Of a stretch of 16,087 nt of DNA, positions 6,154 to 16,072 are shown piece by piece. The position numbers and the translations under genes are program-made. Origin of the DNA: Aquirhabdus sp. (GTDB lineage: Bacteria; Pseudomonadota; Gammaproteobacteria; Pseudomonadales; Moraxellaceae). The stretch is from positions 1 to 16,087 of the forward strand of contig JASLGO010000001.1 in NCBI GenBank assembly GCA_030150135.1. Reading direction: 5' to 3'. Under the pieces are notes generated by a model. The model ran no database searches, was not told where the DNA came from, and saw only the letters and a list, made by a program, of their open reading frames with translations. The first letter of the stretch is position 1. The number at the start of each line of letters is the position of its first letter.

Positions 6154-6576
6154 TTAGTCATCCATCGGTGGCACTTTACGTGGACGCCCTGCATCATCAA
6201 CACCCACGAAAGTAAAAATCGCATCGGTGACCTTTAAGACATCTAATTTATCATCGTGGATTTCCCAAACCTCAACCAACATTTTCATAGACGAAGTGCC
6301 GACACGCAGCATCTTGGTGTAGCAAGCGAGAATACTTCCAACTTTAACGGGCGAACGAAATACAACATTTTCAATAGAAACCGTCACCACACGACCTTTA
6401 GAATGTAGACGTGCATAGACTGCACCTGCCAAGTCCATCTGTGAAACCAGCCATCCACCAAACACATCACCAGACCAATTTGTATCCGCAGGCATTGCTA
6501 CAGTTTGCATCGACAAATTCCCTTCTGGCTGACTGCCAATAGAATTTGTGATTAAACGCCGTGTTGTATGTACCAT
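6154..6576 (-). CDS. yciA: Acyl-CoA thioesterase, YciA-type hotdog
   Basis: The 140-residue protein hydrolyses acyl-CoA to free acid and CoA. It follows YciA closely in motif order: MQTVAMPADTN, then GDVFGGWLVSQMD, with Asp37 as the expected catalytic acid and Asn33 in its usual place, then GRVVTVSIENV and FRSPVKVG, and finally the C-terminal TDAIFTFVGVD and PRKVPP. These belong to the 4HBT/hotdog family, which works as hexamers on a broad range of acyl-CoAs. AGGG about ten bases upstream supports the ATG at 6576. It is a single gene read towards bfd, with its own predicted promoter and a 15-base palindrome at 6621-6635. The match to YciA is clear; the preferred chain length is unknown. Confidence 0.88.
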   Translation of the reverse strand: MVHTTRRLITNSIGSQPEGNLSMQTVAMPADTNWSGDVFGGWLVSQMDLAGAVYARLHSKGRVVTVSIENVVFRSPVKVGSILACYTKMLRVGTSSMKMLVEVWEIHDDKLDVLKVTDAIFTFVGVDDAGRPRKVPPMDD

Positions 6577-6604
6577 GATTCAATCCCTAGAAAATATTGC
6601 ATCG

Positions 6605-6633
6605 ATTTTGCGATTTTCGGCATTGAATTTCAA
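6605..6633 (-). promoter_or_regulatory. Predicted yciA promoter
   Basis: On the minus strand TTGAAA (6628-6633) and CAAAAT (6605-6610) are 17 bases apart, which puts the transcription start about 20 bases before the ATG. The -35 lies inside a palindrome at 6621-6635. The -10 matches only four of six consensus positions. Confidence 0.4.
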
Positions 6634-6635
6634 TG
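6621..6635. promoter_or_regulatory. 15-base palindrome CATTGAATTTCAATG upstream of yciA
   Basis: This is a perfect 7-1-7 palindrome centred at 6628, about 50 bases upstream of the thioesterase start, overlapping its predicted -35. Its size suits a dimeric repressor, but I cannot name the protein. It does not resemble the TetR operator sites elsewhere in the window. Confidence 0.4.
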
Positions 6636-6957
6636 TATTTTCTAACTTATAAGAACATCAACACCCAATTCCCAACTCAAATTCATCTATATTTTTAAAC
6701 TTCTCAGCATTAAAAGAAATTAAAGACAATAGAACTTGGGCAAAGCAATCTAAAGCTCATGATTACAAAATATCTGCAGTCGTCATGCAAAATGAAATCA
6801 AGTCACGAGTTCTTTGACACTTCAGCACCACAAAAACAATCAAATTGACGAAAGTCATGTTCTTTTATGACAAAGTTTTAATGTTCGCGCCGTTACTCTA
6901 AATACCGCTAACAAAATGTGGTTTATCTTTGAGCGCACTACTTAGGAATCTTTTAGG
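6636..6957. other. Intergenic region between divergent yciA and the exported-protein gene
   Basis: This 322-base stretch has no ORF I can support. It should hold the promoter of the gene starting at 6958. TTGACG at 6845-6850 is a possible -35, but I found no -10 at a good distance. Several TCATG-type words occur without clear symmetry. Nothing else stands out. Confidence 0.4.
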
Positions 6958-7446
6958 ATGATAACGATGAAACAGACTTTAAATAATTTTTCGCATAAGG
7001 CTTTGGCATTCACGATTTTGACTGCAAGCTTAAGCCTGCCTGCTTTTGCAAATACAGCAGATGTTGCTGCAGGCGTAAATGCATCAGCCAACATCAATGC
7101 AGATGCCGTCACTTCAGCAGCAACACAATCTGCAAAACATGCAAAACATCAACTTGTAAAAAAAACCAAAGCCGTGAAACAACAAGCGTCTGAAACCGTA
7201 TCTAATGGTGCAGAAAAAGTCAAAAGTAGTACAGAAACAGGTGTTGAAGCAGTAAAACATGGCACCGCATCTGTATCAACACAGGCAAAAGCAATGGTTG
7301 CACCTGCTGTAGCCGCCGTTGAACCTGCCGCTATCGCATCAGCTCCTGCAGCAGATGCAAATGCCAGCAGCTCAACCAATGTTGGGATTCAAACACCTGT
7401 TGGTTCTATCGGCGGCGGTGTCCATGTCGGTGCAGGGATTCGATAA
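6958..7446 (+). CDS. Small exported Ala/Lys-rich protein of unknown function
   Basis: I do not recognise this protein. It has a clear Sec signal peptide: Lys5, then a hydrophobic core to about residue 27, then PAFA before a likely cut after Ala31. The mature part of about 131 residues has three zones. First is an Ala/Asn-rich start, then a Lys/Ala/Thr/Ser helix-prone middle (about 60-115) with repeated K-x2-K and A-x2-A spacing that resembles LEA-like or phasin-like amphipathic helices. The end is a Pro/Ala linker and a Gly-rich tail (SIGGGVHVGAGIR). There are no cysteines. ATG codons at 6958 and 6967 are both possible: AGGAA lies nine bases before the first and AGGA eight before the second. 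It is monocistronic, followed by a strong terminator. A periplasmic, surface or stress role is possible but not shown. Confidence 0.75.
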   Translation: MITMKQTLNNFSHKALAFTILTASLSLPAFANTADVAAGVNASANINADAVTSAATQSAKHAKHQLVKKTKAVKQQASETVSNGAEKVKSSTETGVEAVKHGTASVSTQAKAMVAPAVAAVEPAAIASAPAADANASSSTNVGIQTPVGSIGGGVHVGAGIR

Positions 7447-7463
7447 ACACCCTACTCGTAGAC

Positions 7464-7496
7464 AAAAAAAGGACGCTAATCATTAGCGTCCTTTTT
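7464..7496. terminator. Strong bidirectional intrinsic terminator
   Basis: Positions 7466-7480 and 7482-7496 are perfect 15-base inverted copies around a single C. The core GGACGCTAAT stem is flanked by an A-run on the left and a T-run on the right, so it ends transcription in both directions. It closes both the exported-protein gene (plus) and the suc gene cluster (minus). Confidence 0.9.
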
Positions 7497-7556
7497 ACGT
7501 TTTACGAAAATCTCTACGCTAAAAAACGTGAGATTCCGCAATCAAACTCGGCTTAA

Positions 7557-8447
7557 TTAAGCCATGCCTTTATCTTTCAGCACTTGCAACATCGTTGAAC
7601 CGAGTTCAGCAGGACTACGTGTATACGCCATACCAGCACGTTCAAACGCAGCGAATTTTTCCTCAGCAGTACCTTTACCACCAGAAATAATTGCACCCGC
7701 ATGACCCATACGTTTGCCTTTAGGTGCAGTTACACCAGCGATATAACCCACAACTGGCTTGGTCACGTTCGATTTGATGTATTCAGCAGCTTCTTCTTCA
7801 GCAGAACCACCGATCTCACCGATCATGATGATCGCATCAGTTTTAGGATCGTCTTGGAACAATTTCAACGCGTCGATTTGGTTCATACCCGGAATTGGAT
7901 CACCACCGATACCGATACAAGTAGACTGACCTAAACCAAGCTTGGTGGTTTGTGCCACCGCTTCGTATGTCAATGTACCTGAACGAGAAATAATCCCGAT
8001 ACGACCTGGCAAGTGAATGTGACCTGGCATAATACCGATTTTACATTCACCTGGTGTGATCACGCCTGGGCAGTTTGGACCAACAAGACGAGCACCATTA
8101 CCATAAGTTTCCAAATAACGTTTTGCTTTCAGCATGTCGAGAGTTGGAACACCTTCGGTGATGACCACGATCAATTTCACACCTGAATCTACCGCCTCAA
8201 CGATAGAATCGAGTACGAATGGTGCTGGAACATAAATCACTGTTGCATCAGCTTGAGTTTGATCAACCGCTTCACGCATGGTGTTGAATACAGGAAGATT
8301 GAGGTGAGATGAGCCACCTTTACCTGGTGTTACACCACCCACAACTTTAGTACCGTAAGCAATCGCTTGCTCAGAGTGGAATGTACCGTTTTTACCAGTA
8401 AAACCTTGTACCAAAACTTTAGTATCTTTATTGATTAATACGCTCAT
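7557..8447 (-). CDS. sucD: Succinyl-CoA synthetase alpha subunit
   Basis: SucD and SucC convert succinyl-CoA, phosphate and nucleoside diphosphate to succinate, CoA and triphosphate in the TCA cycle. The 296-residue sequence starts with the CoA-binding Rossmann segment ([17 protein letters not shown]). [17 protein letters not shown] follows in the middle. The phosphorylated histidine is about residue 249 in KRMGHAGAI. The [15 protein letters not shown] segment is also diagnostic. Length is close to the 289 of E. coli, with a few extra C-terminal residues. GGAG six bases upstream sets the start. The gene follows sucC by 11 bases and is last in the cluster, 61 bases before the bidirectional terminator. 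Confidence 0.98.
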   Translation of the reverse strand: MSVLINKDTKVLVQGFTGKNGTFHSEQAIAYGTKVVGGVTPGKGGSSHLNLPVFNTMREAVDQTQADATVIYVPAPFVLDSIVEAVDSGVKLIVVITEGVPTLDMLKAKRYLETYGNGARLVGPNCPGVITPGECKIGIMPGHIHLPGRIGIISRSGTLTYEAVAQTTKLGLGQSTCIGIGGDPIPGMNQIDALKLFQDDPKTDAIIMIGEIGGSAEEEAAEYIKSNVTKPVVGYIAGVTAPKGKRMGHAGAIISGGKGTAEEKFAAFERAGMAYTRSPAELGSTMLQVLKDKGMA

Positions 8448-8458
8448 TGTGATGCTCC

Positions 8459-9622
8459 TTAGGCTTTTACTGCTGCAACGACTTTCACTGCTGCATCAGC
8501 AAGACCATCGGCAGGAATGAGGGTTAAACCAGAATCACGCAGTAATTGCTTGCCTAATTCAGCATTGTTGCCTTCGAGGCGGACTACAACAGGTACAGTC
8601 ACGTTGACTTCTTTGACCGCAGCAATAATCGCTTCTGCAATCATGTCACAGCGCACGATACCACCGAAGATGTTGATCAATACGCCTTGTACAGAGCTCT
8701 CTGACAAAATCAATTTGAACGCTTCGATCACGCGTTCTTTGGTTGCACCACCACCTACGTCGAGGAAGTTAGCGGGTTGGCCACCGTACAACTTGATGAT
8801 GTCCATGGTTGCCATCGCAAGACCAGCACCATTGACCATACAGCCGATGTTGCCTTCTAAAGCAACATAGTTCAGTTCAAATTCAGACGCTCTAAGCTCA
8901 AGTTCATTTTCTTGTGATTTATCACGCATTGCCAAGATTTCTGGCAAACGATACAACGCATTGGAGTCGATGCCAATTTTTGCATCAACAGCAAGAATGT
9001 CACCGTTTTCACGAACTGACAGTGGGTTGATTTCAAACAAAGCAAAATCGTTTTCGATAAATGCTTGATAAGCAGATGTCATAATTTTAACGAATTGATT
9101 GATTTGCTTATCTTTCAAGCCCAATTGGAACGCAACATCACGTGCTTGGAATGGTTGCAAACCAACTAGTGGATCAACGGTGGTTTTGATGATCTTTTCT
9201 GGAGTTTCTTCTGCAACTTTTTCGATTTCCACGCCACCTTCTGTCGATGACATGAAAGTCACACGACGAGATGAACGATCAACAACTGCACCCAGATACA
9301 GCTCACGCTCCACTGGATAAACGTCTTGGCAAACCAATACGCTATTGACTGGCTGACCATTTGCATCAGTTTGATAGGTGACTAAATTTTTACCGATCAA
9401 ATCTTTAGCAATTTGAGCTGCTTCAGCGGCGCTCTTAGCAATCTTTACACCACCTGCTTTACCACGACCACCTGCATGAACCTGTGCCTTGATGACAGCA
9501 AAGTTACCGATTTTTTCAAATGCTGCTGCGGCCTCTTCAGGCGTGGTTGCTACGATGCCTTCCTGAACAGGAAAACCATATTTTTTGAGCAAGGCTTTTG
9601 CCTGATATTCATGTAAATTCAT
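8459..9622 (-). CDS. sucC: Succinyl-CoA synthetase beta subunit
   Basis: SucC supplies the nucleotide-binding ATP-grasp domain and, in its C-terminal CoA-ligase domain, the interface with SucD. In the 387 residues (388 in E. coli) Lys45 and the glycine-rich [11 protein letters not shown] (50-60) form the nucleotide loop. FEINPL is the metal-binding strand, and [15 protein letters not shown] with [10 protein letters not shown] marks the C-terminal domain. The start MNLHEYQAK is that of the family, with AGG seven bases before the ATG. It is separated from the upstream lpd by 169 bases that contain a hairpin, so sucC and sucD could also have their own message. The adenine or guanine nucleotide preference cannot be read here. 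Confidence 0.98.
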   Translation of the reverse strand: MNLHEYQAKALLKKYGFPVQEGIVATTPEEAAAAFEKIGNFAVIKAQVHAGGRGKAGGVKIAKSAAEAAQIAKDLIGKNLVTYQTDANGQPVNSVLVCQDVYPVERELYLGAVVDRSSRRVTFMSSTEGGVEIEKVAEETPEKIIKTTVDPLVGLQPFQARDVAFQLGLKDKQINQFVKIMTSAYQAFIENDFALFEINPLSVRENGDILAVDAKIGIDSNALYRLPEILAMRDKSQENELELRASEFELNYVALEGNIGCMVNGAGLAMATMDIIKLYGGQPANFLDVGGGATKERVIEAFKLILSESSVQGVLINIFGGIVRCDMIAEAIIAAVKEVNVTVPVVVRLEGNNAELGKQLLRDSGLTLIPADGLADAAVKVVAAVKA

Positions 9623-9791
9623 TGAGATACCTAACCGAGTTATCGTTGGTTAATTGAAATACTGCATTACTTGATGATTAATATCTAAATCAAAACTAAT
9701 CACCAAATAACCACTTATCTTACAATTCAGGATGTTTACTACAGTTGCAGAAAACATCCATTACTTCTAAAAACATTAACTTTCAAAACAA
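9623..9791. other. lpd-sucC spacer with long imperfect hairpin
   Basis: GGATGTTT at 9730-9737 pairs with AAACATCC at 9752-9759. On the minus-strand RNA the stem continues, after one T-T mismatch, for four more pairs including a wobble, ending in an AACT loop. No T-run follows on the minus strand, so it is not an intrinsic terminator. Candidates are an RNase processing point or a stabiliser that separates lpd from sucCD expression. I found no clear sucC promoter. Confidence 0.45.
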
Positions 9792-11231
<1,440 letters not shown>

Positions 11232-11390
11232 CTATTTATCCTCTAATTTCTTTTCAAACACTGATACGACGTTAGAAAAGAGTCGAAATCAGGGGTTACT
11301 CTTCATGAGAGTTCCCCCCCTTTTTAAGTTTCCCTTATGAGGAAGCTCTTAAAACAAAATCAAAATATGTAGCAACAACATCGACAACGA
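11232..11390. other. sucB-lpd spacer with two hairpins and a C7/G7 run
   Basis: Two stems lie here. GGGG-TT-ACTCT at 11292-11302 pairs with AGAGT-T-CCCC at 11308-11317 around a five-base loop. TTAAG/CTTAA with TTCC/GGAA at 11324-11352 makes the second, nearer sucB. The first is followed on the plus strand by CCCTTTTT, but in the direction of suc transcription there is no T-run, so read-through with processing is more likely than termination. The run of seven C at 11314-11320 is noncoding. Confidence 0.45.
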
Positions 11391-12617
11391 TTACAGATCC
11401 AAGAGCAACAATGCTGGATCTTCAACCAAGTCTTTCAAGGTCACAAGGAAGCTCACAGCTTCTTTACCATCAATCATACGATGGTCATATGACAGTGCTA
11501 GATACATCATCGGCAAGATCACGACTTCACCATTCACCGCCATTGGGCGTTGTTGGATTTTGTGCATACCCAAAATTGCAGTTTGTGGCGGGTTCAGAAT
11601 CGGAGTGGACAGCAATGAACCAAACACACCTCCATTAGAAATGGTGAATGTACCACCAGTCATATCATCGATACCAAGCTTGCCATCACGCGCTTTTGAA
11701 CCGTAATCGATGATGCTCTTCTCGACTTCGGCCAAATTCATGCGATCAGTATCACGAAGTACTGGCACAACCAAACCACGATCAGAAGAAACTGCTACAC
11801 CGATGTCGTAGTAACCGTGATAAACAATGTCGTTACCATCCAATGATGCATTCACGGCTGGGAAACGTTTCAATGCTTCAGTTGCAGCTTTCACGAAGAA
11901 AGACATAAAGCCAAGACGAGTACCATGACGTTTTTCAAAACGATCACCGTATGCTTTACGCATATCCATGATTGGTTTCATGTTCACTTCGTTAAATGTC
12001 GTCAACATTGCAGTATCTTGTGATGCAGACAGCAAACGTTGTGCAACACGTTGACGTAGACGAGTCATTGGAACACGTTTCTCAACACGCTCACCTACAG
12101 CCAACGATACTGCTGTTGCAGGTGTGGCTTGCGCAGCCGCTTTAGGTGCAGCAACATGAGCTACTACGTCTTCTTTTGTCACACGACCACCGCGACCTGA
12201 ACCTGTAATATCAGCTGGATTTACACCAGCTTCAACCACCGCTTTACGTACTGCTGGGCTTTGATCTTGAACTGACGGACTCACAACCGCGCTATCAGCA
12301 ACAATTGGGTTTGCTACAGGATCACGTTCTGCGATTTCAACTGAACCCGCAACTGCGATTGGAACTGGTGAGGTCGCAAGACCCGCTTCGAACTGCCCCA
12401 ATACTTCTGCTGACAACACTGTATCGCCTTCATTTTTAGCGATACTGACCAAAACACCATCCGCAGGTGCAACAACTTCCAGCACCACTTTATCCGTTTC
12501 AATATCGGCTAAAACTTCATCACGCTTAACAGGTTCGCCCACTTTTTTATGCCAAGTAGCAACAGTCCCGTCTGCAACTGATTCAGGAAAAACGGGGGCT
12601 TTAATTTCAGTGGCCAT
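11391..12617 (-). CDS. sucB: Dihydrolipoyllysine succinyltransferase (E2 of 2-oxoglutarate dehydrogenase)
   Basis: SucB forms the core of the complex and transfers the succinyl group from E1 to CoA through a swinging lipoyl arm. In the 408 residues (405 in E. coli) are one lipoyl domain (1-75) with the lipoylated Lys43 in IETDKVVLE, and an Ala/Pro/Val-rich linker. Next is the peripheral-subunit binding domain, [18 protein letters not shown] to [10 protein letters not shown], and then the catalytic acyltransferase domain ending in DHRMIDG with His379 and Asp383. GGAG sits nine bases before the ATG, inside the end of sucA. The start overlaps the sucA stop by 11 bases, so translation of E1 and E2 is likely coupled. 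Confidence 0.98.
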   Translation of the reverse strand: MATEIKAPVFPESVADGTVATWHKKVGEPVKRDEVLADIETDKVVLEVVAPADGVLVSIAKNEGDTVLSAEVLGQFEAGLATSPVPIAVAGSVEIAERDPVANPIVADSAVVSPSVQDQSPAVRKAVVEAGVNPADITGSGRGGRVTKEDVVAHVAAPKAAAQATPATAVSLAVGERVEKRVPMTRLRQRVAQRLLSASQDTAMLTTFNEVNMKPIMDMRKAYGDRFEKRHGTRLGFMSFFVKAATEALKRFPAVNASLDGNDIVYHGYYDIGVAVSSDRGLVVPVLRDTDRMNLAEVEKSIIDYGSKARDGKLGIDDMTGGTFTISNGGVFGSLLSTPILNPPQTAILGMHKIQQRPMAVNGEVVILPMMYLALSYDHRMIDGKEAVSFLVTLKDLVEDPALLLLDL

Positions 12618-15456
12618 TCGATGATGCTCCTTCAGATTCTTCGTCTATACCGAGTGCGGCTGCAACCAGTGATGTTTGTTGTTTCACATGTAAATAAGCC
12701 GAACCACAAGCTGGCGCAGCAGACGCAGGGCGTGATGCACAGTGAATTGGGGTTCCGACTTTAACGTCATTAACTAATGGATAAAGTAATGGCGCGATAA
12801 ACGACCATGCACCTTGATTTTGTGGCTCTTCTTGGCACCAGACCACATGTTTGTGATTTGGATAGCTTGCAAGTACATGCGCTAAACGAGATGCTGGGAA
12901 TGGATAAAGTTGCTCAACACGCACAATCGCAACATCAGTCAAATTGAGCTCACGACGTTTTTCGAGCAAGTCGTAATAGACCTTACCACCACACAAAATC
13001 ACGCGTTTAACTGCATTTTTATCAATCGTATCAATTTCGTCGATCACGGTCTCAAACTTACCAGTGACCAATTCAGACAAATTAGACACAGCCAATTTAT
13101 GACGCAGCAAGCTCTTCGGCGACATCACAATTAATGGCTTACGAATCGGACGCAGCGCTTGACGACGCAACAAATGGAAAATTTGTGCAGGCGAAGTCGG
13201 TGTACAAACCTGCATGTTATCTTCAGCACAAAGCTGTAAAAAACGCTCTAAACGTGCTGATGAATGCTCTGGTCCTTGACCTTCATAACCATGTGGAAGC
13301 AACAAAGTTAGACCGCACACACGCTCCCACTTCGTTTCACCACTAGAAATAAACTGATCAACAACAACCTGTGCACCGTTTAAGAAGTCACCGAACTGGG
13401 CTTCCCAAATGATCAGAGATTTTGGAATCGTGGTTGCGTAGCCATATTCAAATGCCAAAACCGCCACTTCAGATAACAACGAATCAAACAACGCAAAGCG
13501 ACGCTGATTGGGTTTGATATGTTCCAAAGGAACATACATCTCACCGTTGGCTTGATTAAACAGTTCAGCATGACGATGTGAGAATGTACCACGACCCACG
13601 TCTTGACCTGTTAAACGTACCAAATAATCATCATTTAACAATGTCGCATAAGCTAAAGTCTCAGCGGCTCCCCAGTTCAACGGGATTTCACCATGTTGCA
13701 TTTTCAAGCGATCATCAATCACTTTCTGCACTTGTTTTTGCAACACAAAACCATCAGGCAACAGATTCATTTGTGTGCCTAACGCTTTGAGCGTATTGAT
13801 ATCTACACCTGAATTAAAATCATCAACTAGGGTGTGGCCTAAATAAGGTCTCCAATCAACAAAGAGTTCCTTATTCGGTTCGCCGACTAGCGCATTGGCA
13901 ACATGATCACCTTTTTCCAAAGCATCTCGATAGTCTTCGACCATCTGATCTGCATCACTACGTGTCACCGTGCCAGATGCAACCAATTTATCGGCATACA
14001 ATGTGCGTGTTGTTGGCAACTTCGAAATCACTTGGTACATCAAAGGCTGAGTCGCTGATGGCTCATCCGCTTCATTGTGACCACGACGGCGATAACAGAA
14101 CAAATCAATCACGACATCACGATGGAACTGCATCCGATAATCAACCGCCAACTGGGTAATGAAAAGCACTGCTTCTGGGTCATCACCGTTGACATGGAAA
14201 ATTGGACACTGCACCATTTTTGCAATATCAGTGCAATACTCAGTCGAACGCGCATCCTCTGGATTACTGGTTGTAAATCCAACTTGATTATTAATGACAA
14301 TATGAATCGAACCACCCGTACGATATGCACGAGTTTGTGACATTTGGAAGGTTTCCATCACCACGCCTTGACCTGCAAATGCAGCATCACCGTGGACAAG
14401 AATCGGGAGTACTGAGTCACCAGCAATATCATCACGGCGCGCCTGACGCGCACGTACCGAACCGACGACAACTGGACTGACAATTTCTAAGTGTGACGGG
14501 TTAAAAGCAAGTGCCAGATGTACTTCGCCACCTGTCGTCATGACATTACTAGAATAACCTTGGTGATATTTAACATCACCAGATCCTTTTTTATTAAAAG
14601 TTTTGCCTTCGAATTCCCCGAAAAGATCCGCAGGATTCTTACCCAAAATATTAACAAGTAAATTCAAACGTCCACGGTGCGCCATGCCAATCACAACTTC
14701 ACGAGTACCTACGGTAGCACCCGAACGTTGAATGATCTCATTGACCATTGGAATAAAGCTTTCGCCACCTTCTAGACCAAAGCGCTTTGCTCCAACATAT
14801 TTACTACCAAGTAGTTTTTCTAACCCTTCAGCAGCGGTGAGTCGTTCAAGTAAGCCGAGTTTCGCCTCTTTGGACAACTGCGGAATACCACGCGCACCTT
14901 CTAGGCGTTGTTGAATCCAGCGACGCTCTTTGGTATCGACAATATGCATATATTCCGCGCCTACGGAATTGCAATAAATTGCCTCCATCGCATCAATCAT
15001 TTCAGCGAGTGTTGCCTCGGTTTTACCAATTTGCAAATTACCCGTCTGAAAAGTCGTATCCAAATCTGAACGAGACAAGCCATGTGCTGCAAGCTCAAGA
15101 TCAGGAACATGCTGGCGAACCATCAGTCCAAGTGGATCCAAGTTTGCTTTCTGATGCCCACGGTTACGATAAGCTGCAATCAACTGCAACACACCAACCT
15201 GACGACGTTCATGATCAGTACTGACCGAACTTTGTGCCATAGGTTGTGCGCGAGTGGAATTGCGAGCCAACAGTAGAAATTGTTCAATCACATTGCTATG
15301 TGGTTGGTCGCCTTTAGGATACTGGTCGAACAATGCCTTCCAGTCTGAACTAACCGAGCTTGCGTCGGTCAGATAACGCTCATAGAGTTCTTCGATATAG
15401 GCCGCGTTTTCTCCGGATAACTCAGTATCCGCTCGCTGCATCTGTGCCTCTTGCAT
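12607..15456 (-). CDS. sucA: 2-Oxoglutarate dehydrogenase E1 component
   Basis: SucA decarboxylates 2-oxoglutarate on thiamine diphosphate and succinylates the lipoyl arm of SucB. The 949 residues compare with 933 in E. coli. The N-terminal segment [15 protein letters not shown] is the E2-binding helix. His260 (MAHRGRLN) and His298 are active-site histidines at the E. coli positions. [10 protein letters not shown] (355-364) and [10 protein letters not shown] (421-430) are the thiamine diphosphate/Mg region, and [13 protein letters not shown] is the C-terminal signature. I keep the ATG at 15456; a second ATG at 15441 with AGAGG five bases upstream is a real alternative. It is first in the sucAB-lpd-sucCD series. 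No sdhB is found directly upstream; instead there are about 600 bases rich in inverted repeats. Confidence 0.98.
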   Translation of the reverse strand: MQEAQMQRADTELSGENAAYIEELYERYLTDASSVSSDWKALFDQYPKGDQPHSNVIEQFLLLARNSTRAQPMAQSSVSTDHERRQVGVLQLIAAYRNRGHQKANLDPLGLMVRQHVPDLELAAHGLSRSDLDTTFQTGNLQIGKTEATLAEMIDAMEAIYCNSVGAEYMHIVDTKERRWIQQRLEGARGIPQLSKEAKLGLLERLTAAEGLEKLLGSKYVGAKRFGLEGGESFIPMVNEIIQRSGATVGTREVVIGMAHRGRLNLLVNILGKNPADLFGEFEGKTFNKKGSGDVKYHQGYSSNVMTTGGEVHLALAFNPSHLEIVSPVVVGSVRARQARRDDIAGDSVLPILVHGDAAFAGQGVVMETFQMSQTRAYRTGGSIHIVINNQVGFTTSNPEDARSTEYCTDIAKMVQCPIFHVNGDDPEAVLFITQLAVDYRMQFHRDVVIDLFCYRRRGHNEADEPSATQPLMYQVISKLPTTRTLYADKLVASGTVTRSDADQMVEDYRDALEKGDHVANALVGEPNKELFVDWRPYLGHTLVDDFNSGVDINTLKALGTQMNLLPDGFVLQKQVQKVIDDRLKMQHGEIPLNWGAAETLAYATLLNDDYLVRLTGQDVGRGTFSHRHAELFNQANGEMYVPLEHIKPNQRRFALFDSLLSEVAVLAFEYGYATTIPKSLIIWEAQFGDFLNGAQVVVDQFISSGETKWERVCGLTLLLPHGYEGQGPEHSSARLERFLQLCAEDNMQVCTPTSPAQIFHLLRRQALRPIRKPLIVMSPKSLLRHKLAVSNLSELVTGKFETVIDEIDTIDKNAVKRVILCGGKVYYDLLEKRRELNLTDVAIVRVEQLYPFPASRLAHVLASYPNHKHVVWCQEEPQNQGAWSFIAPLLYPLVNDVKVGTPIHCASRPASAAPACGSAYLHVKQQTSLVAAALGIDEESEGASSNGH

Positions 15457-15497
15457 GAGTTTACTCGTCTTTAAATCAACAGCAATCTAACCTTTTA

Positions 15498-15535
15498 CAG
15501 AACTGTTGAAATGAAATCTCACTTTCGCAGTTCTG
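15498..15535. repeat. 8-bp inverted repeat in the sucA leader
   Basis: CAGAACTG at 15498-15505 is the reverse complement of CAGTTCTG at 15528-15535. On the minus-strand RNA an inner GAAA/TTTC pair could extend it. It lies about 40 bases before the sucA start codon, so it could fold in the untranslated leader or be a protein site. The short weak ORF on the plus strand begins inside it. Confidence 0.45.
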
Positions 15536-15774
15536 CGCCTAAAAATGCCTCACCATCGCAATCGACCACACGCTCACGAGCGATTAGGGCGATTCCTATC
15601 TTTCATCCAATTAACGCTCAACTTCGCATTGAGCGCTCAACCAAGACTATGCCAAACACACGCGGGTTGCTAGACACAAACCAACGCTTTACGTTGATTT
15701 TTGTAGACAAGACCACTGCTAAGCACTTACCTCCGCCTGATGATGAAGAGAATGTTCTAGACCTCAAGATCTAG
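15511..15774 (+). CDS. Doubtful small ORF, 87 codons, divergent from sucA
   Basis: The frame encodes a basic, Ser/Arg-rich first half and a second half (from Met47) that looks more protein-like, with RFTLIFVDKT and an acidic PPPDDEENVLDL end. I recognise no family. There is no convincing ribosome site at 15511; an internal ATG at 15649 is an alternative start but has none either. The frame starts within an inverted repeat and covers another one (15615-15635). It is the only candidate gene in the 600-base gap upstream of sucA. It is either a small unknown gene or a chance ORF in the sucA leader. Confidence 0.25.
   Translation: MKSHFRSSAPKNASPSQSTTRSRAIRAIPIFHPINAQLRIERSTKTMPNTRGLLDTNQRFTLIFVDKTTAKHLPPPDDEENVLDLKI
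15615..15635. repeat. 7-bp inverted repeat CGCTCAA/TTGAGCG
   Basis: CGCTCAA at 15615-15621 pairs with TTGAGCG at 15629-15635 around a seven-base loop. There is no T-run, so it is not a terminator. It is one of several stems in the sucA upstream region. Confidence 0.35.
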
Positions 15775-15791
15775 GGTGGACATTTTTATAC

Positions 15792-15849
15792 AAGTCAGAT
15801 TTGCCAAACAGGTGATAAACTAAGATAACCTGCTTGGCGAATATGACTT
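15792..15849. repeat. 22-bp imperfect inverted repeat upstream of sucA
   Basis: Positions 15792-15813 and 15828-15849 are inverted copies matching at 19 of 22 positions, with a 14-base AT-rich loop. On either strand one of the three mismatches becomes a G-U wobble, so an RNA stem would be long and stable. No target-site duplication or transposase is visible, and no T-run follows. It could be a leader RNA structure, a repeat family member or a protein site. Confidence 0.6.
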
Positions 15850-15850
15850 T

Positions 15851-15862
15851 GCGCTATAGCGC
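15851..15862. promoter_or_regulatory. 12-bp perfect palindrome GCGCTATAGCGC
   Basis: This perfect palindrome lies just beyond the 58-base stem-loop and about 12 bases downstream of the start point of the predicted minus-strand promoter at 15881-15889. A related core, AGCTATAGCT, recurs at 15989-15998. The placement suits an operator, but I can name no regulator. Confidence 0.4.
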
Positions 15863-15880
15863 ACCATCATTAAACCAAAA

Positions 15881-15889
15881 TTTATATCA
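15881..15889 (-). promoter_or_regulatory. Possible extended -10 promoter for sucA
   Basis: Read on the minus strand this is TGATATAAA, an extended -10 (TG, one base, TATAAA). No good -35 is present, which extended -10 promoters tolerate. The start would be near 15874, giving sucA a leader of about 420 bases that contains the palindrome, the 58-base stem-loop and the smaller stems. Confidence 0.35.
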
Positions 15890-16072
15890 CAACATTACAT
15901 AACTGCCGCACAAGATATAGCAATCTGTATGCCATGTTTTATGGTTGAAAATCCTATCATGTGAAAGCACACTCTTTTGATTTTTTTGAGCTATAGCTGA
16001 TATTAAGCAAGAAAATATTACTACGCAATCTCAAAACCATCCCAACAATCATGCACCATAAAAAACAAAAAC
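15890..16072. other. AT-rich intergenic stretch
   Basis: No supported gene is present. The 10-base palindrome AGCTATAGCT at 15989-15998 is the only clear symmetry. The stretch lies between the edge terminator and the predicted sucA promoter. Confidence 0.4.

Noticed and set aside
5972..6157. 61-codon ORF overlapping the end of bfd
   Set aside because: It overlaps bfd and the convergent hairpin, has no ribosome site and odd composition.
9730..9759. Hairpin in the lpd-sucC gap as an intrinsic terminator
   Set aside because: There is no T-run on the minus-strand side, and sucCD would be cut off without a clear promoter.
11314..11320. C7 run as a phase-variable tract
   Set aside because: It is noncoding and not placed within a recognised promoter spacer; no sign of a contingency gene. 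Mentioned only as part of the sucB-lpd gap.
12910..14340. Several plus-strand ORFs inside sucA
   Set aside because: All are opposite a fully conserved sucA reading frame and show no family features.
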